From positions 8,280,501 to 8,344,500 of the forward strand of contig NZ_CP109434.1 in assembly GCF_036227105.1 (NCBI RefSeq): 64,000 nucleotides of DNA, given 5' to 3'. Source of the DNA: Amycolatopsis sp. NBC_01488. Lineage in GTDB: Bacteria > Actinomycetota > Actinomycetes > Mycobacteriales > Pseudonocardiaceae. This document shows, piece after piece, positions 1 through 8,146 of this stretch; within the stretch, counting starts at the first letter, position 1; each line of letters starts with the position of its first letter. The translations under genes were made by a program, and so were the position numbers. Under the pieces are notes generated by a model. The model did no database searches. It was not told where the DNA came from and saw nothing but the letters and a program-made list of their open reading frames with translations.

Positions 1-281
1 TCCAGGAAGCCCTCGGCCTGCGCCCGGGGCGTGGCGGAGTCCCAGCGGGCCCAGATCGCCTGGTTGTCTTCGGCCGCCACGGTCTCCCCGAGGGCCCGGG
101 CGATGGGCGCGCGGCCGATCTCCGCGCCGCTGCCGAGGTGGGAAAGGACCTGGGCGACGGTCCACTCCGCGGCGCCGCTGGGGGCGGCCAGCTGGTCGTC
201 GGTGAGGGTGCGGACGAGGCCGGCGAGCGTGTCGGCCTCGGCCCGGAGGGCGGTGATCGTGCGGTCCACGAGTTGGCTCAT
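1..281 (-). CDS. Maleylpyruvate isomerase-like (mycothiol-dependent/DinB fold) protein, C-terminus cut by window edge
   Basis: Reading the minus strand from ATG 281 gives 93 residues: it begins MSQLVDRTITALRAEADTL and contains EWTVAQVLSHLGSGAEI near residues 39-54. That pattern of an N-terminal helix, a W-T/S-V-x-x-V-L-x-H-L motif and a following acidic helix is typical of the MDMPI N-terminal/DinB-like four-helix family, whose members use mycothiol or bind a metal through the His. The His of SHL is present. The gene runs off the left edge, so its C-terminal domain cannot be judged. The true substrate is unknown; most actinomycete paralogues have no assigned reaction. It is divergent from the HNH-like gene, about 100 bp away. 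Confidence 0.8.
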   Translation of the reverse strand, partial: MSQLVDRTITALRAEADTLAGLVRTLTDDQLAAPSGAAEWTVAQVLSHLGSGAEIGRAPIARALGETVAAEDNQAIWARWDSATPRAQAEGFL

Positions 282-377
282 GCCACGCTCAACTCCCGAA
301 CGGACCCGTGTGTTCCACGGATCACCGTGCCCGAGTGCGGTGCGCGGGACGGTGGCCCGGCAGGCTAGGTTGCCCGG

Positions 378-818
378 GTGAGTCTCCTCGATGACGTCGC
401 CGAGCGCGACGGCTGGCGGTGCTGGGTGTGCGACGAACCGGTCGACCCCGGCAGGTCGGTGAACGACCCGCGAGGGCCGAGCGTCGACAGCCGGACCGCC
501 GATCGGAAGGCCAAGGTCGCCGAGCGGCTCGCGCACCGCGGGTGCAACACCCGCAAGGGCGCGGTCAAGGTGGTCATCGCCTGGCCGGATCGCCTGCACG
601 TGGCCGACCCCGCGCCGCTGATCACCGTGGCCGGCCGGCTGGACCGCAAGGGCGGCCGCGAGCTGGTGGCCCGCTGCCCGACCGAGCAGGACGCCCGGGA
701 GGCGGCGGACTGGCTGGTGGACCGGTTCTCGCGCCTGGTACCGGGCTTGCCGGTGACCGCGACCACCGAGCCGGGCGGCGGCCAGTTCCTGGTCATCCTG
801 GCCACCGGCCGCCGCTGA
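378..818 (+). CDS. HNH-like zinc-binding hypothetical protein
   Basis: A 146-aa protein starting at GTG 378. Near the N-terminus it has CWVC (Cys15, Cys18) and then AHRGCNTRKG (His53, Cys56, Asn57). This is the zinc-knuckle plus H-x-x-C-N-x-x-K pattern of HNH nucleases. The central D-H of a working HNH motif is not evident; the matching stretch reads PSVDSRTAD. It may therefore be a degenerate or non-nucleolytic relative. The second half (about 75-146) looks like a separate small alpha/beta region with no motif I recognise. No Shine-Dalgarno sequence stands out before the GTG. Neighbours give no clue to function. HNH kinship is a pattern call; nuclease activity is not claimed. Confidence 0.65.
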   Translation: MSLLDDVAERDGWRCWVCDEPVDPGRSVNDPRGPSVDSRTADRKAKVAERLAHRGCNTRKGAVKVVIAWPDRLHVADPAPLITVAGRLDRKGGRELVARCPTEQDAREAADWLVDRFSRLVPGLPVTATTEPGGGQFLVILATGRR

Positions 819-852
819 GCCGTAGACCCTCCGGCGGTCACCGTGGTAGAAG

Positions 853-866
853 TAGAACGTGTTTCA
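853..866 (+). promoter_or_regulatory. KstR-type operator
   Basis: The 14-mer TAGAACGTGTTTCA matches every defined position of the published KstR consensus TNNAACNNGTTNNA. It ends 31 bp before the fadD17 start codon, where a TetR-family repressor could block transcription. KstR is the sterol-catabolism repressor of mycobacteria and relatives, and fadD17 belongs to the KstR regulon in Mycobacterium tuberculosis. The kstR gene itself is not in the window. Confidence 0.75.
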
Positions 867-897
867 CTTCCGACCACGGCTGCGGGGAGGTGCGCGG

Positions 898-2568
898 GTG
901 AGCGTCCCGACGGTGACCGAGCTGCTGCTGGCCCGCGCCGGGGACGAGCGGCCGGGCCTGCGGTTCGAAGACGAGACGTACTCGTGGGCCGAGCACGTCC
1001 GGGCTTCGGCCCGCCACGCGGCCAGCCTCCGGGCGACGTTGCGCCCGGACGAACCGCCCCACGTCGGCATCCTGGCCGACAACGTGCCGGCGTTCTCCGT
1101 CCTCTTGGGCGCCTGCGCGTTCGCCGGGGCGGTGCTGGTCGGGCTCAACCCCACCCGGCGCGGTGCGGCCCTCGCGCGGGACGTCCGGCTCGCCGACTGC
1201 CAGGTCGTGCTCGCCGAGCGGAAGTACCGGCCCCTGCTGGAAGGCCTGGACCTCGGCGGGATCGCCGTGCGGGACCTGGCATCGTGGCCACCGCCGGCGG
1301 ACGACCCGATCGAGCCCGTCCCGGCGTCGGCGGACGACCTGCTCATGCTGATCTTCACCTCCGGCACCAGCGGCGACCCGAAGGCCGTGCGCTGCACCCA
1401 CGGCAAGATCGCGTTTCCCGGCGCGATGCTCGCCCAGCGCTTCGGACTGTCCACATCGGACACCGTCTACGTCACGATGCCGATGTTCCACTCCAACGCC
1501 GTCATGGCCGGCTGGGCGGTCGGGCTCGCGGCCGGCGCGGGCATCGCCCTGCGCCGCCGGTTCTCCGCTTCCGGCTTCCTGCCCGACGTCCGGAAGTTCG
1601 GCGCGACCTACGCCAACTACGTCGGCAAGCCACTGTCCTATGTGGTCGCCACTCCCCCGCGCCCGGACGACGCGGACAACCCCCTGCGCCTCGTCTACGG
1701 GAACGAAGGGGCGAGCGCGGACCTGGCCGCGTTCGGGAAACGCTTCGGCTGCAAGGTCGTCGACGCGTTCGGCTCCACCGAGGGCGGCGTGGGGTTCGCC
1801 CGCACCGACGACACGCCGCCCGGCTCACTGGGCAGGCCGGCCGAGGACGTGGCCATCCTGCACCCGCACACCGGCCGCCCGTGCCCGCCCGCCGCGTTCG
1901 ATGCCGGCGGCCACCTGCTCAACGCCGAGGAAGCCGTCGGCGAACTGGTCAACACCGCGGGCGCCGGCTGGTTCGCCGGGTACTACCGTGACCCCGCGGC
2001 CGACGCGGAGCGGCTGCGCGACGGCCGGTTCCACACCGGTGACCTGGCCTACGCCGACGCCGAGGGGTTCTGCTACTTCGCCGGGCGGCTCGGCGACTGG
2101 CTGCGCGTCGACGGGGAGAACCTGGGCACCGCGCCGATCGAGCGCATCCTGCTGCGGCACCCCGCGATCACCGACACCGCCGTCTACGCGGTGCCCGACC
2201 CGGTGACCGGGGACCAGGTGATGGCCGCGATCGTCACCGACGGCACCCTGGACCCCGCCGATTTCGGCCGTTTTCTCGCCGGCCAAACCGATCTCGGGCC
2301 CAAGCAGGTACCCCGGTACGTGCGCACGGTCCGTGAGCTGCCGCGGACGTCGACGTTCAAGGTCGTCAAGCGGCGGCTGTCCGCCGAGGGCCTGGACTGC
2401 CCCGACGTGATCTGGGAGCGCGCGGGGCAGGACATCGCCTACACCGTCCGCGAGGCGGGTCTTCGTCGCCCTGAGTGGTCGAGCCGGCCGTCGCCCGGCG
2501 CGGTGCGTGATCACGACGGACCACTTCCGCCAACGCCGTCCGGGCCGGGGCTCGAAGCTCTACGGTGA
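898..2568 (+). CDS. fadD17: Acyl-CoA synthetase FadD17-like (AMP-forming)
   Basis: A 556-aa ANL-superfamily ligase. The start is set at GTG 898 because GGGGAGG lies 8 bp upstream; an earlier in-frame start at 859 would translate the operator region. Motifs: P-loop LIFTSGTSGDPKAV, then MPMFHSNAV, ATYANYVGKPLSYV, FGSTEGGVGF, HTGDLAYAD and GRLGDWLRVDGEN, ending with the lysine motif FKVVKRRLSAEG. Order and wording closely follow mycobacterial FadD17. The likely reaction is ATP-dependent thioesterification of a steroid-derived or fatty carboxylate to CoA. The KstR box upstream supports a sterol-catabolism role. The last ~45 residues, after IWERAGQD, are Pro/Arg-rich and extend past the usual family end. 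The stop is 4 bp before the next gene, so the two are probably cotranscribed. Confidence 0.88.
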   Translation: MSVPTVTELLLARAGDERPGLRFEDETYSWAEHVRASARHAASLRATLRPDEPPHVGILADNVPAFSVLLGACAFAGAVLVGLNPTRRGAALARDVRLADCQVVLAERKYRPLLEGLDLGGIAVRDLASWPPPADDPIEPVPASADDLLMLIFTSGTSGDPKAVRCTHGKIAFPGAMLAQRFGLSTSDTVYVTMPMFHSNAVMAGWAVGLAAGAGIALRRRFSASGFLPDVRKFGATYANYVGKPLSYVVATPPRPDDADNPLRLVYGNEGASADLAAFGKRFGCKVVDAFGSTEGGVGFARTDDTPPGSLGRPAEDVAILHPHTGRPCPPAAFDAGGHLLNAEEAVGELVNTAGAGWFAGYYRDPAADAERLRDGRFHTGDLAYADAEGFCYFAGRLGDWLRVDGENLGTAPIERILLRHPAITDTAVYAVPDPVTGDQVMAAIVTDGTLDPADFGRFLAGQTDLGPKQVPRYVRTVRELPRTSTFKVVKRRLSAEGLDCPDVIWERAGQDIAYTVREAGLRRPEWSSRPSPGAVRDHDGPLPPTPSGPGLEALR

Positions 2569-2572
2569 GCCC

Positions 2573-3259
2573 ATGTACGTGACGCCGCCACCGCAGTCTG
2601 TCACTCGCCCGGTCGCCACGCCGGCCTGGTGGCAGGTGCTCGGCCCCGGGTCCGCCGCGCTGATCGGGCTGTTCATGCTGACCGTGATCTACCGGTTCGA
2701 CGGCATGTCGGAGATCCAGCGCGAGTTCCACCTGTCCAGCCAGAGCCTGCTCCTGATCGGGCTGGTCTCGTATCTGGTCGGGACGGCGCTCACGGTGCCC
2801 GCCGGGCTCCTGCTCGGCGCCCGCTTCCCCACGGCGGTGGCCATTCCCGCGCTCGGCTTCCTGTTCTTCGGCGTCCTGCTGGCCGCCTTGGCCGACGCCG
2901 GCGGGCTCCTGCTGGCCGGCCGTGCCCTCTCCGGACTCGGCACGGGCGCGGCCGCCGGTGCGACGGTCGCGCTGATCCTGAAGGTCCGCGAACGACGCGG
3001 CGTCCTCGCGGGGGTGACCGCCGCGCTCGCCGTGGTCGCACTGGTGCTCGCGCCGGTCATCGGCCAGCTGATCTCCGAAGTGGTGGGGTTCCGGGTGATC
3101 CAGCTCGTCGCGATTCCGTTCCTGTTCATCGCGCTCATCGCCAACGCGGTCGTCGGCTTCGTCAAGCTCGCCGCGGCCAAGCGCCCGGTTCCGCCCGTGC
3201 CGTACCCGCCGGCGGGGCCCGCCGGGTTCACCGGCGGCCCCTGGCAACCGGGCGCGTGA
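2573..3259 (+). CDS. Small MFS-like multi-pass membrane protein
   Basis: 228 aa, starting at ATG 2573 just 4 bp after the fadD17 stop. It has about six hydrophobic segments (roughly residues 18-38, 60-80, 84-105, 108-130, 145-165 and 175-200). A G-R-A-L-S-G-L-G-T-G-A-A-A-G-A stretch after the fourth segment resembles MFS motif. The C-terminus is a Pro/Gly-rich cytoplasmic tail (PVPPVPYPPAGPAG). At about six helices it is half the length of a standard 12-TM MFS transporter, so it may act as a dimer or be a different family altogether. Coupling to fadD17 suggests a link to lipid or steroid uptake, but that rests on position only. Confidence 0.7.
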   Translation: MYVTPPPQSVTRPVATPAWWQVLGPGSAALIGLFMLTVIYRFDGMSEIQREFHLSSQSLLLIGLVSYLVGTALTVPAGLLLGARFPTAVAIPALGFLFFGVLLAALADAGGLLLAGRALSGLGTGAAAGATVALILKVRERRGVLAGVTAALAVVALVLAPVIGQLISEVVGFRVIQLVAIPFLFIALIANAVVGFVKLAAAKRPVPPVPYPPAGPAGFTGGPWQPGA

Positions 3260-3284
3260 CGCCGGCGGGTCACCCGCTTCCGGT

Positions 3285-4346
3285 TCAGGCGAGCCGGAAG
3301 CTGCCTGCGTACGGATACCCCGGCAGGCCCGCCTTCGTGGGCTTGCCCGGTCGCGGGTAGCCGAGCAGCCACAGCTGCCCGGTGGTCGCCACGTTCGCGG
3401 CTAGCGAGATGTCGGCGACGAGCCGGAACCGCGTCTGCCGCCCGTCCGGGTGCAGTGCCCAGCCCGTCAGCCGGACCACGCCGCGGGTGCGCGGCACGAA
3501 CTGCGTGTCGAGCGCGATCCGCAGCTCCACCCAGATCTCCTCGGTGATCGGCCGGCGGATCCGCAGGACGCCCACGATCATCAGCACAGCCAGCATCACG
3601 CACACCGCGCTGCCGCCGGCGACGCCGCCCACGGCGGCCGGCCACGCGATGCCGTCGGGGTCGCCCTGCAGGGTCGAGACGATGGCGAACCCCGCGGCAC
3701 CGATGACCAGGAACGCCACCGCGGAGACGAGCGTCCGCCGGACCTGGAACGCCCGCTGCGCGGCGAGCACCGGATCAAGCCTCGGCGGCGTCGGGCGGCG
3801 CGAGACGAGCTCCACCGGCGTCGCCCCCGCGATGGGCGCGTCCTCGATCCGCCCGGCCCGCACCCACATCGCGCCGGGCAGGCGGACGAACACCCGCCCG
3901 CCGGTGCCGAGCACCCACAGCCGTCGCTCGCCGGCCAGCTGCACCTTCGCCCCGCCGGGGAGCCGGGTCCGCAGCCACCGCCCGTCCGGCAACCGCACAC
4001 CGACCCGCGAACCCTTGGCCAGCAACCCGTCCGGGGCGACGTCGAGGCGGTGGTACGGCTCCCCGAAGTGGCGCCGGAGCCGCTGGTAGACGCTCATCGT
4101 GTAGATCCACATCGCCAGCGAGCTGCCGAAGACGGCGAAGTAGAAGTAGGCCAGCGCGCTGCCCCGCCGGTCGGTCACCACGAGCACGACACCGAGGGCG
4201 AGCAGCACGCAGTTGAGTCCCATGCGCAGCACGGTCGTCGAGGTCAGCCGCCCGACGTACCCGGAGAACAGCGCCTCGGCTCCCGACGGCACGTTCGGCA
4301 CAGGTTCGTGGACGCGAACTCTGCCCGCGTCGGCCGCGATGTCCAT
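3285..4346 (-). CDS. Hypothetical four-TM membrane protein
   Basis: 353 aa from ATG 4346. Two N-terminal hydrophobic segments (about 42-62 and 68-90) are followed by a ~110-residue soluble beta-rich part (RLPDGRWLRTRLPGG... RRLWVLGTGGRVFVRLPG). Then come two more helices (about 210-230 and 240-265) and a second soluble domain ending GQLWLLGYPRPGKP. The two soluble parts resemble each other in pattern and may be an internal duplication. No catalytic motif is visible. It converges on the preceding membrane-protein gene, 25 bp away. I do not recognise a named family. Confidence 0.7.
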   Translation of the reverse strand: MDIAADAGRVRVHEPVPNVPSGAEALFSGYVGRLTSTTVLRMGLNCVLLALGVVLVVTDRRGSALAYFYFAVFGSSLAMWIYTMSVYQRLRRHFGEPYHRLDVAPDGLLAKGSRVGVRLPDGRWLRTRLPGGAKVQLAGERRLWVLGTGGRVFVRLPGAMWVRAGRIEDAPIAGATPVELVSRRPTPPRLDPVLAAQRAFQVRRTLVSAVAFLVIGAAGFAIVSTLQGDPDGIAWPAAVGGVAGGSAVCVMLAVLMIVGVLRIRRPITEEIWVELRIALDTQFVPRTRGVVRLTGWALHPDGRQTRFRLVADISLAANVATTGQLWLLGYPRPGKPTKAGLPGYPYAGSFRLA

Positions 4347-4402
4347 GGTTCAAGGTCCCCAGTCCGTCGAGTTGCCCAGCCGCGGAAGAGTACCGGGCGC
4401 GG

Positions 4403-4657
4403 TCACCGCGGCCGCGGCCCGCACTCGACCGGCGTGAGCCACACGTCCGCGTCGAGCAGCCCCTCGGGCACCGTCGCGGCCCAGCGCGCGACTTCGGGCT
4501 CGATCCACGCGAACTCGGCCTTCACCGTGGGCTGCCCGTCGCCGCCCGCCGACTGGCCGGTCGAGGTCATCGGCCAGCGCCGGGTGACCGTGCTCGGCGC
4601 CGGCACCCGGGCCACCACCCAGGCGGACGCCGCGGACAGCAGCATCAGCTTCGCCAT
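4403..4657 (-). CDS. Small hypothetical protein
   Basis: 84 aa from ATG 4657. The sequence begins MAKLMLLSAASAWVVARVP, which could be a short signal or membrane anchor. The middle has FAWIEPEVARWAATVPEG and the end is VWLTPVECGPRP. Residue composition, with Trp, Glu and Asp well spread, looks like real protein rather than a GC-rich shadow frame, and no better reading frame exists in this stretch. No family was recognised. It lies between a leftward membrane protein and a rightward phosphatase. Confidence 0.45.
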   Translation of the reverse strand: MAKLMLLSAASAWVVARVPAPSTVTRRWPMTSTGQSAGGDGQPTVKAEFAWIEPEVARWAATVPEGLLDADVWLTPVECGPRPR

Positions 4658-4764
4658 GGTCCGATCCGGCGTCGCCCGACGGGCCGCTGCGGCGGCTCGG
4701 GTCCGGAAAGGAGCTTGCCGGTCCGCCGGCCCACGTTCGTTTCGGAGCCGTTCACCGGGACGGG

Positions 4765-6414
4765 GTGGAAAGCGCGGCGCCGGTGGACGAGCGTGTCCGG
4801 ATGACTGACGACGAGAAGATCTTCACCCACCACGTGAGCCGCCGCGGGTTCCTCACCGCCGCGGGTGTCGCGCTCGCCGCCGGGCCGCTCGCCGCCGGGC
4901 CGCTCGCCGGCACCGCGGACGCCGAGCCGGCCGCCGTCGAGCTCACCACGACCGGCGGCGACCCGGCGAAGACCCCGGCCGTCGCCGGGCTGCACCTGCA
5001 GTTCGGCGCCGACGCCGCCGGCGAGGTGGTCGTTTCGTGGCACGCGCTCCAGCCGGCGCGCAACGCCCGGGTGCTCCTCGGCCGAGCCGACGGCCGGTAC
5101 GAACGCAGCGTCCCGGCCAAGACCGTCAGCTACACCGACGCGAAGTCCGGCCAGGTCGTCTACGCCTTCCACGCGTCGCTTCGCGGGCTTCAGCCGGACA
5201 GCGAGTACCTCTACGCGGCGCTGCACGACGGCGCCGAGCCGGTGCTGGCGACGTTCCACACCGCGCCGCGCGGCCGCGCGAAGTTCACCTTCACCAGCTT
5301 CGGCGACCAGGGCACTCCGACGCTCGGCAAGCGCTACGTGCCGCCTGCCGGGGTCACCCTGCCGAACCCGCCCTTGGTCAACGACAACCTCGGCTCGCCG
5401 GCCGCGGGCGACACCACCGCCGGCGTCGAGCGCGTGCGGCCGCTGTTCCATCTCTTCAACGGCGACCTCTGCTACGCCAACCTGGCCACCGACCGGGTCC
5501 GGACCTGGTGGGACTTCTGGACCAACAACAGCCGCAGCGCGCGCAACCGGCCGTGGATGCCCGCGGCCGGCAACCACGAGAACGAGCTGGGCAACGGCCC
5601 GATCGGCTACGCCGCCTACCAGACGTACTTCTCGGTGCCGGCGGCGGCCGGGCAGACGGAGACCACCCGCGGCCTCTGGTACTCCTTCACCGTCGGCTCG
5701 GTGCGGGTGATCAGCCTGGCCAACGACGACATCTGCTACCAGGACGGCGGGAACTCCTACGTCCGCGGCTACTCCGGCGGCGCGCAGAAAGCGTGGCTGG
5801 AGAAGGAACTGGCGGCGGCGCGGGCCGACCGCGGCGTCGACTGGGTGGTCGTCTGCATGCACCAGGTCGCGATCAGCACCGCCGACCAGTTCAACGGAGC
5901 CGACCTCGGCATCCGCGAGGAGTGGGTGCCACTGTTCGACCGCTACGGCGTCGACCTCGTCGTCTGCGGCCACGAGCACCACTACGAGCGGTCGCACCCG
6001 ATCCGCGGCGCGGCCGCGAACCCGACGCGCACCCCGGTGCCGGCGTCGACCCGCACCGACGTCGTCGACACCACGAAGGGCACCGTCCACATGGTCCTCG
6101 GTGGTGGCGGCACGTCGGCGCCGTCGAACCAGCTGTTCTTCACCCCGCCCCGCTGCCGGGTGATCACCAAGGTCGGCGATCCGGACCCGAAGACCGGCAA
6201 GCGGCCGCCGGTGTACGTCACGGAGGACGCCCCCTGGTCGGCGGTCCGCGACGCGGCGAACTCGTACGGCTTCGCGGCCTTCACCGTCGACCCGGGCACG
6301 CGCCGCGGCGGGGTGACCACGATGCAGGTGACCTACTACGACGTCGTCGGCACCGACGGCGCCCTGAAGGCCTTCGAAACCTTCACCCTGCGACGCCCCC
6401 GCTCGGACGCCTGA
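4765..6414 (+). CDS. Tat-exported purple-acid-phosphatase-like metallophosphoesterase
   Basis: Up to 549 aa. GTG 4765 or ATG 4801 are both possible starts; the second gives MTDDEKIFTHHVSRRGFLTAAG, a clear twin-arginine signal, so the enzyme should act outside the membrane. An N-terminal fibronectin-like domain (about 60-165: LHLQFGADAAGEVVVSWHALQP) precedes the metallophosphoesterase core. Metal-site motifs appear in order: TSFGDQG, NGDLCYA, AAGNHEN, CMHQVAIS and VCGHEHHYERSHP. These match the dinuclear-metal ligands of the purple acid phosphatase family (GDxG, GDxxY, GNHE, H, GHxHxYER). The likely reaction is hydrolysis of phosphate mono- or diesters to scavenge phosphate. No PHO box was identified upstream. 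The gene appears to be monocistronic. Confidence 0.88.
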   Translation: MESAAPVDERVRMTDDEKIFTHHVSRRGFLTAAGVALAAGPLAAGPLAGTADAEPAAVELTTTGGDPAKTPAVAGLHLQFGADAAGEVVVSWHALQPARNARVLLGRADGRYERSVPAKTVSYTDAKSGQVVYAFHASLRGLQPDSEYLYAALHDGAEPVLATFHTAPRGRAKFTFTSFGDQGTPTLGKRYVPPAGVTLPNPPLVNDNLGSPAAGDTTAGVERVRPLFHLFNGDLCYANLATDRVRTWWDFWTNNSRSARNRPWMPAAGNHENELGNGPIGYAAYQTYFSVPAAAGQTETTRGLWYSFTVGSVRVISLANDDICYQDGGNSYVRGYSGGAQKAWLEKELAAARADRGVDWVVVCMHQVAISTADQFNGADLGIREEWVPLFDRYGVDLVVCGHEHHYERSHPIRGAAANPTRTPVPASTRTDVVDTTKGTVHMVLGGGGTSAPSNQLFFTPPRCRVITKVGDPDPKTGKRPPVYVTEDAPWSAVRDAANSYGFAAFTVDPGTRRGGVTTMQVTYYDVVGTDGALKAFETFTLRRPRSDA

Positions 6415-6446
6415 CCCTCGGTGCCGGGGCGGCGGCCCACGCCTCT

Positions 6447-6510
6447 TCGTGAGAGCGCACTTGCATAAGTGGTGAGAGTTCACTACGTTGATGCGAGTCC
6501 ACTCTCACGA
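6447..6510 (+). promoter_or_regulatory. Promoter with repeated GTGAGAG operators for the alpha/beta hydrolase gene
   Basis: The heptamer GTGAGAG occurs directly at 6449 and 6472 (23 bp apart) and inverted (CTCTCAC) at 6502-6508. The outer copies form a perfect 9-bp inverted repeat, TCGTGAGAG (6447-6455) with CTCTCACGA (6502-6510). Between them lie TTGCAT (6461-6466) and TACGTT (6484-6489) with a 17-bp spacer, which fit -35 and -10 elements. A repressor bound here would cover the promoter of the downstream hydrolase. The regulator is not in the window. Confidence 0.6.
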
Positions 6511-6524
6511 AAGGCTTCGCCACG

Positions 6525-7346
6525 ATGTCCGCTCCCGCGATCCCCGCCCCGCGCACCGTCACCCTCCCGACCGGCACCTCCCTGACCATCACCGAATACG
6601 GCGACACCGGCGGCCGGACGGTGCTGGCCCTGCACAGCGGAGCCGGCCCGCAGACCCTCACCGGCTTCGCGACGGCGCTGTCGGAAGACGCCCACGTGAT
6701 CGTCCCGACCTACCCCGGCTTCAACGGCACTCCCGGGCAGCCGACGGTCGCCACCGTCGCCGACCTCGCCGAGGCCTACCTCGACCTGCTGGATCTGCTC
6801 GACCTGTCCGACGTCACCCTGCTCGGCAACTCGGTCGGCGGCTGGGTGGCCGCCGAGATGGCCCTGCGCGACAACCACCAGCGGATCGGTGCCGTCGTGC
6901 TGGTGAACGCCTGCGGCATCCACGCCGAGTTGCCCGCGAACCGGATCGTCGACACGCGGCTGATCGACCCGGCCGAGATCGGGAAGCTGTCGTTCGCCAA
7001 CGCGGCGTTCCGGCCCGACTTCGCCGCGATGTCCGACGCGCAGCGCGCCGGCGCGGCCGCCAACCAGGTGGCCCTGGCGCGCTACGGCGGCGAGCACTTC
7101 ACCTTCGACCCGGCGCTGCGGGCCCGGCTGCACCGCGTCACCCTGCCGGTGCTGGTGATCTGGGGCGAGCAGGACCACATCACGCCGATCGGCTACGGCC
7201 GTGGTTACGCCGGGGAGTTCCCCGACAGCCGGTTCGTGCCCATCCCCGACGCCGGCCACTTCCCGCAGATCGAGCAGCTCGACGCCACCCTCGCCGCCTT
7301 CGAGGACTTCGTCGACAGCGTGCGGAAGCCCGGCGAACCCCGCTGA
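6525..7346 (+). CDS. Alpha/beta hydrolase
   Basis: 273 aa from ATG 6525. It has a standard alpha/beta-hydrolase layout: strand and oxyanion region VLALHSGAGPQT, nucleophile elbow LLGNSVGGWVA with Ser103, acid in WGEQDHITP with Asp217, and base in DAGHFPQIE with His245. The elbow is G-N-S-V-G-G, common in C-C hydrolases and esterases. The cap domain (about 130-195) is short. No signal peptide is visible, so it is cytoplasmic. Substrate unknown. The operator array upstream suggests induction by a small molecule sensed by an unlinked repressor. The gene stands alone. Confidence 0.85.
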   Translation: MSAPAIPAPRTVTLPTGTSLTITEYGDTGGRTVLALHSGAGPQTLTGFATALSEDAHVIVPTYPGFNGTPGQPTVATVADLAEAYLDLLDLLDLSDVTLLGNSVGGWVAAEMALRDNHQRIGAVVLVNACGIHAELPANRIVDTRLIDPAEIGKLSFANAAFRPDFAAMSDAQRAGAAANQVALARYGGEHFTFDPALRARLHRVTLPVLVIWGEQDHITPIGYGRGYAGEFPDSRFVPIPDAGHFPQIEQLDATLAAFEDFVDSVRKPGEPR

Positions 7347-7366
7347 GCCCGGTGCCGGGGCGCGCC

Positions 7367-7405
7367 GTGCTACTTCCGGGACAGGACGTACGCCGGAAGT
7401 AGCAC
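7367..7405. promoter_or_regulatory. 13-bp perfect inverted repeat, operator or terminator
   Basis: GTGCTACTTCCGG (7367-7379) is perfectly repeated in inverse at 7393-7405 with a 13-nt spacer. It begins 20 bp after the hydrolase stop and ends 95 bp before the ABC remnant. There is no T-run after it. It could be the hydrolase terminator or an operator for the nearby NarL-type response regulator. Confidence 0.5.
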
Positions 7406-7499
7406 CACCGGCGCTTCGAGATCGGCTCCGAGGCAGTCGACCAGGCGTCGGGCGCGGCCCTAGTTTCCCTCCCATCCAAGGTGACGGGAACGAGGCAGC

Positions 7500-8139
7500 A
7501 TGATCGAGGCACCGGCAGTGTCCAAACGCTACGGTGAGCGGCTCGGATGATCATGGGGCTCGACGCGCCGACGTCCGGCCAGGTCACCGTCAACGGCCGG
7601 CGGTACGACCGGCATCCCGCGCCCCTGCACGAGGTCGGTGCGCTGCTGGAGGCCAAGGCCGTCCACACCGGACGGTCCGCCTACAACCACCTGCTCGCAC
7701 TGGCGCTCACGACCGGGATCCCCCGGCGCCGCGTCGAGGAGATCGACCTGGTCGGCCTGACCGACGTGGCGGGCAAGCGCGTCGGCGGCTTCTCCCTGGG
7801 CATGGGCCAGCGCCTCGGCGTGGCCGCCGCCCTGCTCGGCGACCCGGCGACCTGGTGCTCGACGAGCCGGTCAACGGCCTGGACCCGCAGGGCATCCTGT
7901 GGATCCGCCGGCTGCTGCGCGACCTCGCGGCCGAGGGCCGCACGTCCTGGTGTCCTCGCACCTGCTCAGCGAGATGGCGCTCACCGCCGAGCACCTGATC
8001 GTGATCGGCAAGGGCCGGCTCATCGCCGACACCTCGGTCGAGGAGTTCATCGGCAGGCGTCCCGCAAGTCGGTCCGGCCGTCGCCGTGCTGGCCGCCGCG
8101 GTCCTGCCCAAGCGACGCGTGACGCCCGGCGAGGGATGA
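7500..8139 (+). pseudogene. ABC transporter remnant: ATPase with internal deletion and two frameshifts, fused to a permease tail
   Basis: It starts like an ABC ATPase (ATG 7500, MIEAPAVSKRYGERLG) but then stops. The whole Walker A region is missing; the family sequence resumes at 7547 as MIMGLDAPTSGQVTVNGRRY and runs through the signature-like GGFSLGMGQRLGVAAALLGDPAT. A one-base loss near 7855 shifts the frame, and the next frame gives LVLDEPVNGLDPQGI. A second one-base loss near 7948 shifts again, and the third frame gives HVLVSSHLLSEMALTAEHLIVIGKG up to about 8052. After that, about 20 codons in another frame (ending LAAAVLPKRRV) resemble the C-terminus of an ABC-2 permease. So one deletion removed Walker A and another removed nearly all of the permease. 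It cannot make a working transporter. Confidence 0.85.
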
Positions 8140-8146
8140 TGTCGGC

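Noticed and set aside
859..897. Start of the acyl-CoA synthetase at 859
   Set aside because: That start would translate part of the KstR box and the ribosome site. GTG 898 with GGGGAGG upstream gives the family-like N-terminus.
4645..6483. Long open frames antisense to the phosphatase and to many other genes
   Set aside because: At this GC content stops are rare in shadow frames. Their translations are Arg/Gly/Pro/Ala-rich without motifs, while the opposite strand holds clear families.
7500..8122. A real short ABC ATPase gene read from 7547
   Set aside because: The 7547 frame lacks Walker A and leaves the family sequence after GDPAT, while Walker B continues in another frame. This is a pseudogene.
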